Of a DNA stretch of 64,000 nt, positions 9,192 to 17,132 are shown one piece after another. The notes below the pieces were generated by a model that was not told the origin of the DNA, ran no database searches, and saw only the letters and a list, made by a program, of their open reading frames with translations. A program made the translations under genes and the position numbers. Source of the DNA: Paucimonas lemoignei (GTDB lineage Bacteria; Pseudomonadota; Gammaproteobacteria; Burkholderiales; Burkholderiaceae_D). The first letter of the stretch is position 1. Each line of letters starts with the position of its first letter. The stretch is taken from contig NZ_SLZQ01000001.1 of the NCBI RefSeq assembly GCF_004342585.1, forward strand, positions 434,001 through 498,000, in the 5' to 3' direction.

Positions 9192-9231
9192 TTATTTCCG
9201 AGCTCACAATTTTCTCTTGGTCATGAAGGCT

Positions 9232-11439
9232 TCAATGCGGCACCGATGAAGGATGCGGCTGCGACCAATAGCCGTGCCGCATCAGCTTGTCCAGGTTGGC
9301 TGCCGAAACCGGCCGATGAAACAGATAGCCTTGTGCGGCATTGCAGTCCTGATTTTTTAGAAAATCCAGTTGCTCGTTTGATTCGACCCCTTCGGCGATG
9401 ACCTTGATGCCGAGGTTGTGCGCCAGGTTGATGATCCCGGTGGTGATTGCCATGTCTTCGCGACGTGACGGCAGATGCTGTATCAGGGACTGGTCGATTT
9501 TGAGTATATCGACCGGGAAGTGCCGCAGATAGCTGATCGCGGAATACCCAGCGCCGAAGTCGTCGATGGAAATCAGCACTCCCATGTCCTTGAGCGCATT
9601 TAATATGGACGTGCTGGATTCCGTCTCATCCATCAGCAGGCGCTCGGTGATTTCCATTTCGATGCATCCCGGCTGCACGTCATACTGCGCGAAGATTTCG
9701 CGCACCATTTCCAGGAAACCTGGATCACGGAACTGCAAGGGCGAAAGATTGACGGCGACATGAAAAGGCGGCAAGGACGATTTCTGCCATCGCTGCAACT
9801 GCTCGCAGACGGCATGCAGCACCCACCTGCCCAATTCGACGATACTGCCGTTTTCTTCGGCGACCGTAATCAGGTCCGACACGGGAATCGCCTTCATGTC
9901 TGGATCGCGCCAGCGCAGTAGCGCCTCGACTGACGTGATCTGCCAGTTGTCCAGGTTGACCTGCGGCTGATAATGGATTTCCAGGCTCTGCGCATCGAGC
10001 GAGGCGCGAAGCCGGTCTTCCAGATGCTGGCGTCGCTCGACATGCTCTCCCAGCTCTTTGGTGAAATATTTAAAGCCATCCCGGCGTGACGCCTTGGCCC
10101 GGTACATGGCGATATCTGCATTCTTCAGCAACTGGGTCTGATTGCGCGCATCATTCGGAAAGATGCTGATGCCGATGCTCGAGCCGCTGTATACCTCCAT
10201 GTCGCCGAGCCGATACGGTCGGGCCAGTTCTTCGGATATTTTCCTGGCAAGCGTGCCGGCATCGTCGGCGCTGCGCAAGCCAGTCTGGATGATGACGAAT
10301 TCGTCGCCGCCCAGGCGCGCCACCATATCCGTCTCGCGCACGCAGCCGCTGAGCCTGGACGCGACCTCCTGCAGCAGCAGGTCGCCGGTGTTATGTCCCA
10401 TCGTATCGTTGATGTACTTGAACCTGTTCAGGTCAAGCAGCAGGACCGCTAGCATCTTGTCTTCACGGGTGGCATTCGCCAGGTCGTAGTGAAGACGCGA
10501 ACTGAAAAAGGCGCGGTTCGGCAAGCCGGTCAGCACATCGTGGTTAGCCAGGTAGCCGGCCCTGTCTTCGGCCATTTTGCGCGCCGTATTGTCGCGCATG
10601 AGTTTGGCAAAACCGCGCAGATTCCCGGCCTGGTCCAGCATCGGCTGCACGAGGCTGGAAGAGAAAAAGCGTTCGCCGTTCTTGCGGACATGCCACCTGT
10701 CGTCGGCGGAAAGGTTTTCACTACGGGCCCGCTGCAGTTCCATAGCCGGCTCGCCGCATTCCAGTTCTTCCTGCGTAAAGAAAAAGCCGAAGAATCTGCC
10801 CAGGGCTTCGCCTTTATCGTAGCCAAGGATATGTTCCGCGCCGCGATTCCATTCCGTCACGTGACCGCGCGGGTCGAGCATCATGATGGCGTATTCAGTC
10901 ACCGAATCCATCAGCATCTGAAAATCGTCGAGCGCATGGAGCAAGGCGATTTCCGTTTGCCGCCGGTTTTTTTCCTCGGCACGGCGCCGCGCCTGTTCCA
11001 GTTCCACTTGCGCCGTCGACTGGCGCATGAGCTCACGCTGCGTCCGATCCCGCAGTATCTTGGTAAAGCCGTCGACGTCGCCGTTCGCGCCCTTTAAGGG
11101 AAAGACCATGCCGGCCCCGAAAAAGCGGGAGCCGTCCTTCCTTACATGCCAGCGTTCATCTTCCGCCTGGCCCTTATGCGCGGCGGTTCGGAGTTCCTGT
11201 TCAGGCGCCTGTTCCGCCTTGTCTTCCTCGGTAAAAATGATGGCGCCATGCTGCCCGATGACTTCGTGCTCTTCATATCCAAAGAGAGCACGCGCTCCGC
11301 TATTCCAACTGGCAATTCTCCCATCCTTATCAAGCACGAAAATCGCAAAGCCTATCGCAGCATCGACAAGCTTGCTATGAAGATAGTCCTTATGTTGCTC
11401 TGCAAGTCCGTTGATTTTGCGTGCCATTAATCTTTCCAT
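9232..11439 (-). CDS. PAS-PAS-GGDEF-EAL cyclic-di-GMP signalling protein
   Basis: A 735-residue cytoplasmic sensor that probably both makes and degrades cyclic di-GMP. Domains in order: PAS (about 15-125), PAS (about 165-285), GGDEF (about 295-455) and EAL (about 470-725). The cyclase signature is intact (ARLGGDEFVII, about 378) and so are the phosphodiesterase motifs (EALLRW about 505, then NLSPLQF, EITERLL, DDFGAGYS, KIDQSLI, AEGVES). No TM segment or signal peptide is visible. The first ATG (11439) and an ATG four codons later (11427, preceded by GGAAAG) are both possible; the second has the better ribosome-binding site. It has no operon partner. Which activity dominates in vivo cannot be read from sequence. 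Confidence 0.93.
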   Translation of the reverse strand: MERLMARKINGLAEQHKDYLHSKLVDAAIGFAIFVLDKDGRIASWNSGARALFGYEEHEVIGQHGAIIFTEEDKAEQAPEQELRTAAHKGQAEDERWHVRKDGSRFFGAGMVFPLKGANGDVDGFTKILRDRTQRELMRQSTAQVELEQARRRAEEKNRRQTEIALLHALDDFQMLMDSVTEYAIMMLDPRGHVTEWNRGAEHILGYDKGEALGRFFGFFFTQEELECGEPAMELQRARSENLSADDRWHVRKNGERFFSSSLVQPMLDQAGNLRGFAKLMRDNTARKMAEDRAGYLANHDVLTGLPNRAFFSSRLHYDLANATREDKMLAVLLLDLNRFKYINDTMGHNTGDLLLQEVASRLSGCVRETDMVARLGGDEFVIIQTGLRSADDAGTLARKISEELARPYRLGDMEVYSGSSIGISIFPNDARNQTQLLKNADIAMYRAKASRRDGFKYFTKELGEHVERRQHLEDRLRASLDAQSLEIHYQPQVNLDNWQITSVEALLRWRDPDMKAIPVSDLITVAEENGSIVELGRWVLHAVCEQLQRWQKSSLPPFHVAVNLSPLQFRDPGFLEMVREIFAQYDVQPGCIEMEITERLLMDETESSTSILNALKDMGVLISIDDFGAGYSAISYLRHFPVDILKIDQSLIQHLPSRREDMAITTGIINLAHNLGIKVIAEGVESNEQLDFLKNQDCNAAQGYLFHRPVSAANLDKLMRHGYWSQPHPSSVPH

Positions 11440-11602
11440 CAGCCTTCAGTGTTGTTGATATGAGCAGGTTCAACTGAATTGGTTTCAATGCTCAATATTT
11501 AATGATTGCATCTGATTATTGAAGACATAAAACTGTTCCGGCACGAGATTTTTTTCTTTGACGACTTGTCTATTTTCTTGTCGGCTCATGCAAATTGCCG
11601 CC

Positions 11603-11643
11603 ATTGAACAGCGCCATGTTCATTGCCCACACCAATGAACATG
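11603..11643. repeat. Perfect 11-bp inverted repeat with a competing hairpin, upstream of a small gene
   Basis: CATGTTCATTG (11615-11625) and CAATGAACATG (11633-11643) are perfect reverse complements separated by 7 bases. They end 31 bases before the start codon of the 70-residue protein. A second, slightly imperfect pairing (ATTGAACA 11603-11610 with TGTTCATT 11617-11624) uses the left arm of the first, so the two hairpins exclude each other. There is no T-run after either, so a simple terminator is unlikely. It could be an operator dyad or an RNA switch. Confidence 0.6.
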
Positions 11644-11674
11644 AATGAATTGCCTCCAGCGAAAAGGATTGCAT

Positions 11675-11887
11675 ATGTCTCCAGAACACGAAGGTGACGT
11701 CAACACTCGTTCTACCGTCCGCTCCCCGGAAAATCGAGAGCCAGTCCGCAACGGGCCGGCGAATGCATCCGAAAAGAAAAACGGTGAAAGTCAGCGCGAA
11801 GGCAAGGTGCAGCTACGCCGCGTTAGCCAGGAAGAAGCGCAATCCATCCCTATCGACCCTGACCCGGACGATCCCGTCTCATCCTGA
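11675..11887 (+). CDS. small hydrophilic protein of unknown function
   Basis: A 70-residue, strongly hydrophilic protein with no TM segment, no cysteine and no domain I recognise. It is rich in Glu, Arg, Ser, Pro and Asn and ends in an acidic proline-containing tail (IPIDPDPDDPVSS), suggesting a largely disordered protein. The start at 11675 is supported by AAAAGGA about 6 bases upstream; an in-frame ATG at 11645 lacks such a site. It precedes the PfpI-family gene by 56 bp on the same strand, so the two may be co-transcribed, and a strong inverted repeat lies just upstream. Codon pattern and ribosome-binding site make it likely to be real, but the function is unknown. Confidence 0.6.
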   Translation: MSPEHEGDVNTRSTVRSPENREPVRNGPANASEKKNGESQREGKVQLRRVSQEEAQSIPIDPDPDDPVSS

Positions 11888-11943
11888 GTGCCCGAATCGT
11901 TCAGGATGGTTCAAAGTTAGCCAATTTTTTGCAGGAGAATGAA

Positions 11944-12549
11944 ATGCAAAGTGGAAAAGACTTAAGCAGCATGCGCGTAGCCGCGCTGGTTACGGAAGGA
12001 TTCGAGCAAGTCGAATTGACTGGCCCCAAGGAAGCGCTCGAGGGCCAGGGAGTGAAGGTGGATATCATTTCACAGCAGGCCGGCAAGGTGCAGGGCTTCC
12101 AGCACCATGACAAGGGCGACCAGTTCGACGTCGACATGACTTTCGACCAGGCCAATCCGGATGACTTCGACGCCGTGCTGCTGCCCGGCGGCGTTCTCAA
12201 CGGCGACCAGATACGGGTCATACCCGAGGCTAAGCAATTCGTCCAGCGCATCGACGAAGCCGGCAAGCCGATCTTCGTGATCTGCCACGGCGGCTGGATA
12301 CTGGTATCGGCGGGACTTGTCGATGGCCGCACGATGACAAGCTGGCCGACCCTGCAGGACGATATTCGCAACGCCGGCGGCAATTGGGTCGACCAGGAAG
12401 CGGTCGTCGATGGCAACCTAGTCAGCAGCCGCAAGCCGGACGACATCCCGGCGTTCAACCAGAAAATGATCGACATGCTTCACCAGCATAGTGCCGGCCA
12501 GATCGCCGGCCGGCGCGGCGACCAGCAAGGCATCGGCCTGCCGGGCTAA
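11944..12549 (+). CDS. PfpI/DJ-1 family protein (type 1 glutamine amidotransferase-like)
   Basis: A 201-residue protein of the DJ-1/PfpI superfamily, whose members act as proteases, chaperones or glyoxalase/deglycase-type stress enzymes. The nucleophile elbow is visible as FVICHGGWIL with the candidate catalytic Cys at about residue 114, and the conserved early Glu is in TEGFEQVEL. The ATG at 11944 has AGGAG 6 bases upstream; a TTG five codons earlier overlaps that site and is unlikely. The neighbouring MgtC-family gene follows after 24 bp. The exact reaction is unknown; PfpI-like general stress protein is the safest label. Confidence 0.88.
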   Translation: MQSGKDLSSMRVAALVTEGFEQVELTGPKEALEGQGVKVDIISQQAGKVQGFQHHDKGDQFDVDMTFDQANPDDFDAVLLPGGVLNGDQIRVIPEAKQFVQRIDEAGKPIFVICHGGWILVSAGLVDGRTMTSWPTLQDDIRNAGGNWVDQEAVVDGNLVSSRKPDDIPAFNQKMIDMLHQHSAGQIAGRRGDQQGIGLPG

Positions 12550-12573
12550 GACACACAGGCATAGGCCGGCGCC

Positions 12574-13266
12574 ATGCAGCCCGACGAAATCCTTATCGTC
12601 ACGCACCTGCTTGGCGCGTTGCTCGCAGGCGCGATCATCGGACTGGAAAGAAGCTACCATGGCCGTCCAGCGGGCTTTCGTACGCATACGCTGGTCTGTC
12701 TGGCGTCGAGCCTGCTGATGCTGGTCACCCTGTTCCAGACTACGTGGCTGCATAACGTGCCGTTCGAGGCGGTGCGCACCGATCCCACCCGCATGGCGCA
12801 GGGCATCATGACCGGCATCGGCTTTCTGGGCGCCGGCGTTATCTTCAAGGAAGGCCTGAGCGTGCGCGGCCTGACGACCGCTGCATCGATCTGGATGACG
12901 GCGGCAATCGGCATCCTGATGGGAATCGGCTTCTATCTGCCTGCGGTGTTGGCGACCGTGCTTACCCTTGGCGTGCTGTCGATTTTCCGGAAGATCGAAT
13001 CGCACATGCCATCCCTGTCGTATGCCTTCCATTCATTGCGTTTCGACCGGAACGACGTGTTGGACGAAGAGGAAGTCCGCAATATCATGCAGGAACACGG
13101 ATTCAATATCGCCAACATGAGTTACCGGATGAGCGAAGATGGCACGACTTTCGAATACCGGATGATGCTGCGTTCGCGAAGCGCGCAAGACATTTCCGTC
13201 CTGGCTTCGCATCTCTTGCGAATCAAAAAGGTGAAAAGCTTCCAGCTATCACCTACTGGCGATTAG
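12574..13266 (+). CDS. MgtC/SapB family membrane protein
   Basis: A 230-residue inner-membrane protein of the MgtC/SapB family. The N-terminal 140 residues hold about four to five TM helices with the family signature GALLAGAIIGLERSYHGRPAG, then GFRTHTLVCLAS and the conserved GIGFLGAGVIFKEG and GLTTAASIWMTAAIG. The C-terminal part (about 150-230) is soluble and resembles an ACT-like regulatory domain. Family members help survival at low magnesium or in acid and can modulate the F1Fo ATPase, but no magnesium transport is proven for them. It lies 24 bp after the PfpI-like gene. A short GC hairpin directly after the stop has no T-run, so I do not call a terminator. Confidence 0.88.
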   Translation: MQPDEILIVTHLLGALLAGAIIGLERSYHGRPAGFRTHTLVCLASSLLMLVTLFQTTWLHNVPFEAVRTDPTRMAQGIMTGIGFLGAGVIFKEGLSVRGLTTAASIWMTAAIGILMGIGFYLPAVLATVLTLGVLSIFRKIESHMPSLSYAFHSLRFDRNDVLDEEEVRNIMQEHGFNIANMSYRMSEDGTTFEYRMMLRSRSAQDISVLASHLLRIKKVKSFQLSPTGD

Positions 13267-13350
13267 GCGCATCGCGCCACTCCCGGCTCGCCGCAAGATG
13301 GCGAAGGCGGCAGCCGGTCAGACGCCGCCTATCATCCGCAGCCGTCCGCG

Positions 13351-13680
13351 TCAGATTTCCGGGCTGGTCGGAATCGTGTCGGCCGACTGCGTGGCGGAAT
13401 AGGTCTGCGATCCGGAAAGCCCTTGGCCTTTCATATTTTCCGCCTGCGGCATCATTTTCCGGGTCTTGGCGACGATGCCTTTCGCGCGGTTGTTCAGGTC
13501 GCGTGCCGTTCTTTCCGCTGCCTTGCGCGTCTTGATGCGGGCACTGTTGACTTTGTCCCGGGCTACTGCGCGCCGGCGACGGCCATGCTGGGGGTCGAGC
13601 AGATACATCGCGGCAGCTCCCAATGCTGCGGCGCCGATTGCTACAGTAAATCGCGACAGGCCATGTGATTCACGTTCCAT
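13351..13680 (-). CDS. small membrane-anchored YtxH-like protein
   Basis: A 109-residue protein with one N-terminal hydrophobic segment (about 9-27, FTVAIGAAALGAAAMYLL) followed by DPQHGRRRRA, a basic stretch and an Ala/Lys/Arg-rich helical region with NNRAKG. This resembles YtxH/gas-vesicle-like stress proteins of Burkholderiales, but the function is unknown. The ATG at 13680 is chosen because GGAG lies 7 bases upstream; longer in-frame starts reach into unlike sequence. It converges with the MgtC-family gene. The 176 bp between it and the next minus-strand gene probably hold its promoter. Confidence 0.65.
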   Translation of the reverse strand: MERESHGLSRFTVAIGAAALGAAAMYLLDPQHGRRRRAVARDKVNSARIKTRKAAERTARDLNNRAKGIVAKTRKMMPQAENMKGQGLSGSQTYSATQSADTIPTSPEI

Positions 13681-13856
13681 ACTGCGCTCCTTTTCCATAT
13701 CGGTTGACGATGCAAGAGAGCTGATCAACACGCTCCGCATTAGCTTATTGCCGGATATCTGCTTTCTGGTAGGCAGGATGTTGCTGCGCCCTGCCGGCCA
13801 GGAAGCAAACCAGCAATACCATATCGAACAATTTTTGGAAAAAAGGTTTCGCCAGT

Positions 13857-14447
13857 CTATTGACGCAAGGCGAGCCAACTGGCGCGTGGCTCGAATTCGC
13901 TCAAGGATGAGCGAGATGTGGAATCGGAAGACTCAGGCAAAAGATGGATCTGCCAGCGCTTGCCGGCATGGACAATGCACGCCGGCTGTTTGGCGCGGCC
14001 TTTCTCGGCTAGCGGCATGCGTTTCGTGCCGTCACTAATAAACCACTTGCCCTCGTCGAATACGAGTTGCCACTCTCCCAGTATTGGCGTAGTCGTTCGG
14101 CTTTGCGATCCGAGGATCAACCATGGGTCGGTTTCGCCATGCCTTGTGAAGGCCACGCGCTCCGATGGACCGGATGGCCAGAGCTGGCGCTCGGCCTGGA
14201 TCAGTTGATCGCGTAGATGGCGCGGCAGGTAATCCGGCCACGGATGAATGCCGAGGCGTCCGTCCGGGTACTTCACCTCCAGTCGCTGATCCTTCACACT
14301 CGCCGCGGCCTTATGCAGCGTAAGCGGCACCAGAGGATGCAAGCCCTCGATGGTAAGCGCGCTGGACGCTGGCGTCAGCACCAGTCCGGCTGCGGCAAGC
14401 AATACGACCAGGGCCGGTGCGATCGTGCGAGCGGCGAGCGTTGTCAT
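13857..14447 (-). CDS. secreted or membrane-anchored protein of unknown function
   Basis: A 196-residue protein with an N-terminal hydrophobic signal or anchor (about 8-29, IAPALVVLLAAAGLVLTPAS) and a hydrophilic remainder that I do not assign to a family. Its ATG overlaps the TGA of the metzincin lipoprotein gene (ATGA), so the two are almost certainly translated together and may share a process outside the cytoplasm. Visible features are a WPDYLPRHLRDQL segment and a GEWQLVFDEGKWFISDGT stretch that looks like beta strands. The single Cys (ACIVHAG) is not in a lipobox. Confidence 0.6.
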   Translation of the reverse strand: MTTLAARTIAPALVVLLAAAGLVLTPASSALTIEGLHPLVPLTLHKAAASVKDQRLEVKYPDGRLGIHPWPDYLPRHLRDQLIQAERQLWPSGPSERVAFTRHGETDPWLILGSQSRTTTPILGEWQLVFDEGKWFISDGTKRMPLAEKGRAKQPACIVHAGKRWQIHLLPESSDSTSRSSLSEFEPRASWLALRQ

Positions 14448-16444
14448 GGCGATTTCCTGGAATGATTGCCGCGTCGATGTCTCTGGATTTCACTTTGCAG
14501 CGATTCAGGCAGCGGGTTCTCCGCGAGCTTGAGCCTGGCATGATGGTTCATCGGATTGGCGCGCATCTTCCTTGCGCGCATGTTCAGCGTATCGCCGGTA
14601 TTCGCGCCGGCAAAGTGGCGCGAAAAGGCGAAGGTCAGATTGCCCCATTCGTTGAAGTCGTGCAGGACCTCCAGGCTGCTGCCCATTTGCGGATTGATGT
14701 TGCGTGCCATGCCGTAGCCGGAAAGCGCGCCGTCATTGTCCCAGTCGGCATAGGCGCCAGGCACGCTTCCCCGGCCGATATTGGCGGACTCGACCAGGTT
14801 GCGTTCATCCAGGTCGCCGCTGCTGCCGTTGGAATAGCTGATCCTGAAATCGCTGCTGCAGGGCGAATTCTCGACCAGGTTGCAGTAACTCTTGCCCTTC
14901 ATGTTATTGGCCAGGTAGTAGCGCTCCGCCGCGAAGGCGCTGTTGGGTGTGTCGGAAAGCCCGGCAAACTGGTACATATAATTCATCACGCTATAGTGAT
15001 TGGGCTTGTAGTTCGTGTCCTCATCGCCACCATGATGCAAGCCGAGGTTATGCCCCAGTTCATGCATCAGGGTGCTGGCCTGCAGATTGACCAGCAGATT
15101 CAGGCCGGCGCCCGGGAAGGTGGTCAAGCCGTAATTGCCAAGGCTGACGATCAGGTCGCTGCCATACAGTTCTGCCACGCCGGACGAGCCTGCGCTGCCG
15201 TTCGGATTGAGCGAGCTGCCGAATATCGCGTAATGGAAGATGAATTTGCGGCGCACATCGAAGTTCTGGCTCTTGTAGATGTAAAACGACGTGCAGTTGC
15301 GCGACGTTTCGGCGCTCGCGGCGGAAAGCTGGATGCACGGCGCGTAATTGACCGCATTGCCGCCACCGAGATTGAACTGCGCCGGATCGTAGCTGCCGCT
15401 GTACAGATTGCCGGTGTCGATATGGACCGCGATGTTGTGTTCGGCAAAGGCATCCAGCAGCTTTTGGAGCGCTTCGCGGCGCGGCGTGATGCCGGGATCC
15501 GCGCTGTTCATGTAATCGATTTCAATGAAGAGATCGCGCCGCCCGGGTCGCGCGCCCATCGCATACAGGTCGAGGCCGGCATAGGTACCGCCGTAGAGCT
15601 TGGCGCTGTCGGGAATGCCGTCGCCGTCCGAGTCGACCGCGCCTGGCGCCACGTCGTTTTTCCCTGCCGGAGTCGCGAAATTCACCAGGGACCAATCGCG
15701 CGCGCTGTTCGTGTCGACCATTCCGGACGACGCCAGGCGCACGATCGAACGGCCATATTCGCCTGGGCCTGACGGCAAGCCCGTCACGTTCACGCCGGTC
15801 CATTCCGCCGCTGTCAGCGGCGCAGCGCCCGATGTCCCGAAGCGGACGAAGTCGGCAGTCCGGCCCCCATAGACCAGTTCCAGCGATCCGTTGGCATTCC
15901 AGTACGGCGTTGCATTGCCATTACTGACATAGACGATTTGCTGATTGTTTTGCAGGTTGTCATAGACCCGCCCGGCGACGACGACGTGCCCTCCCGCAGC
16001 AACGATCAGCGCGGGCAGGCCGAACGTCATCGGCGTCAGCGATACCGTATTTCTGCCGGTATCCAGGTAACTGCTGCGCAAGGTGTAATTCGCCAGGCTG
16101 ACCGCCGTGCCTCCGGGATTGTAGATTTCAAACCAGGCGACGTCGTTCGAATAGTAATTCGTGGCTACTTCCGAGATCAGCAGCTTCGCGGCGCCACTCG
16201 ACGGCACTGCGCTCGCAGCTGGATCGTTCGCGGTCAACGTATTCGGCGGCTGCAAGCTGTCGGATGAATTGATACTGGAATCGCTGCCGACAGGCTGGGG
16301 CTGATATAGCGCGGATGAACCAGCCGCGGTTCCGCCATCCTGGCCGCCGCCACCGCCGCAGCCGGCAATGATTACGGAAATGGAAAGAGTCGCGACGGCT
16401 CTTCCGGTCCTGGCAGGCTTCCGGAGATGTTGAAATAGCGGCAT
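14444..16444 (-). CDS. secreted lipoprotein with lamin-tail-like domain and metzincin zinc-protease motif
   Basis: A 666-residue exported lipoprotein. The N-terminus has a basic region, a hydrophobic core and the lipobox IAGC (Cys about 29), then a Gly/Ser-rich linker. At about 88-200 lies a lamin-tail-domain-like beta region (VAWFEIYNPGGTAVSLANYTLRS). A DSDGDGIPD calcium-binding-type repeat follows at about 270. The C-terminal half contains HELGHNLGLHH (about 463-473), the HExxHxxGxxH zinc motif of metzincin proteases, with a downstream Met in YSVMNYMYQF that fits a Met-turn. An extracellular, surface-anchored zinc protease is the likely role; the substrate is unknown. The start lacks a good ribosome-binding site. 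It is translationally coupled to the small secreted protein downstream. Confidence 0.8.
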   Translation of the reverse strand: MPLFQHLRKPARTGRAVATLSISVIIAGCGGGGGQDGGTAAGSSALYQPQPVGSDSSINSSDSLQPPNTLTANDPAASAVPSSGAAKLLISEVATNYYSNDVAWFEIYNPGGTAVSLANYTLRSSYLDTGRNTVSLTPMTFGLPALIVAAGGHVVVAGRVYDNLQNNQQIVYVSNGNATPYWNANGSLELVYGGRTADFVRFGTSGAAPLTAAEWTGVNVTGLPSGPGEYGRSIVRLASSGMVDTNSARDWSLVNFATPAGKNDVAPGAVDSDGDGIPDSAKLYGGTYAGLDLYAMGARPGRRDLFIEIDYMNSADPGITPRREALQKLLDAFAEHNIAVHIDTGNLYSGSYDPAQFNLGGGNAVNYAPCIQLSAASAETSRNCTSFYIYKSQNFDVRRKFIFHYAIFGSSLNPNGSAGSSGVAELYGSDLIVSLGNYGLTTFPGAGLNLLVNLQASTLMHELGHNLGLHHGGDEDTNYKPNHYSVMNYMYQFAGLSDTPNSAFAAERYYLANNMKGKSYCNLVENSPCSSDFRISYSNGSSGDLDERNLVESANIGRGSVPGAYADWDNDGALSGYGMARNINPQMGSSLEVLHDFNEWGNLTFAFSRHFAGANTGDTLNMRARKMRANPMNHHARLKLAENPLPESLQSEIQRHRRGNHSRKSP

Positions 16445-16595
16445 TTGTGCTCATGCGAAAGATGACGTTGAGCACGAACAGACAAATGCTGCAGGGAAAA
16501 GTTCTTCAGCGGAAAATATAGTGATGCGGTCTGGCCTGGAATCGTGACACTCCGTCAAGACGCCGGGCGTTTAGCTGGTCAAATCAATATGTAGC

Positions 16596-17132
16596 CTATT
16601 TGACGCGCTGTTTTTCCAGCTTTCGTGCCAGCGTGCGGCGATGCATGCCAAGCCGGCGCGCGGTCTCGGAAATATTGAAGTTGGTTTCCACCAGCACCTG
16701 GTGAATGCGCTCCCATTCGAGCGTCTTGATCGAGGTGGCACGATTGGTCAGCTCGATCTCGGTGGTGCCGGCGACGTGCCCGAATGCCGCTTCGATATCA
16801 TCGGTATTCGACGGCTTGGCCAGATACTGGCAGGCGCCCAGCTTGATCGCTTCGACCGCCGTGCTGATGCTGGCAAATCCTGTCAACACGACAATCAGCA
16901 TCTCCGGGTCGAACTGATGCAGCATCTGCACGCACGCCAGGCCGGAAGTATTGTCATTCAGCTTCAGGTCAACCACGGCATAACCCGGCGAATGCACCTG
17001 CAGCAAGTCCTTGGCTTCGTCATGATTCGCCGCGACGACTACGTGGTAGCCGCGCCGTTCGAACGAGCGAGCGAGCGTGCGCGCGAAGGCGGCGTCATCC
17101 TCAATGATCAGCAGCAGGCGCTCAGATGACAT
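16596..17132 (-). CDS. regA: redox response regulator, RegA/PrrA/ActR family
   Basis: A 178-residue response regulator of the RegA/PrrA/ActR/RoxR type, which controls respiration, often including terminal oxidase genes, in answer to redox state. The receiver domain has acidic residues in IIEDDAAF, the phospho-acceptor Asp in VVDLKL (about 52) and the conserved Lys in YLAKPS (about 104). A short linker leads to a Fis-type helix-turn-helix at about 140-175 (FNISETARRLGMHRRTLARKL), typical of RegA. It overlaps regB by 11 bp and is the last gene of the cyoABCD-surf1-regBA operon. Confidence 0.92.
   Translation of the reverse strand: MSSERLLLIIEDDAAFARTLARSFERRGYHVVVAANHDEAKDLLQVHSPGYAVVDLKLNDNTSGLACVQMLHQFDPEMLIVVLTGFASISTAVEAIKLGACQYLAKPSNTDDIEAAFGHVAGTTEIELTNRATSIKTLEWERIHQVLVETNFNISETARRLGMHRRTLARKLEKQRVK

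Noticed and set aside
13266-13278. GGCGC-ATC-GCGCC hairpin directly after the MgtC-family stop codon
   Set aside because: The stem is only 5 bp and no T-run follows, so I do not call it an intrinsic terminator.
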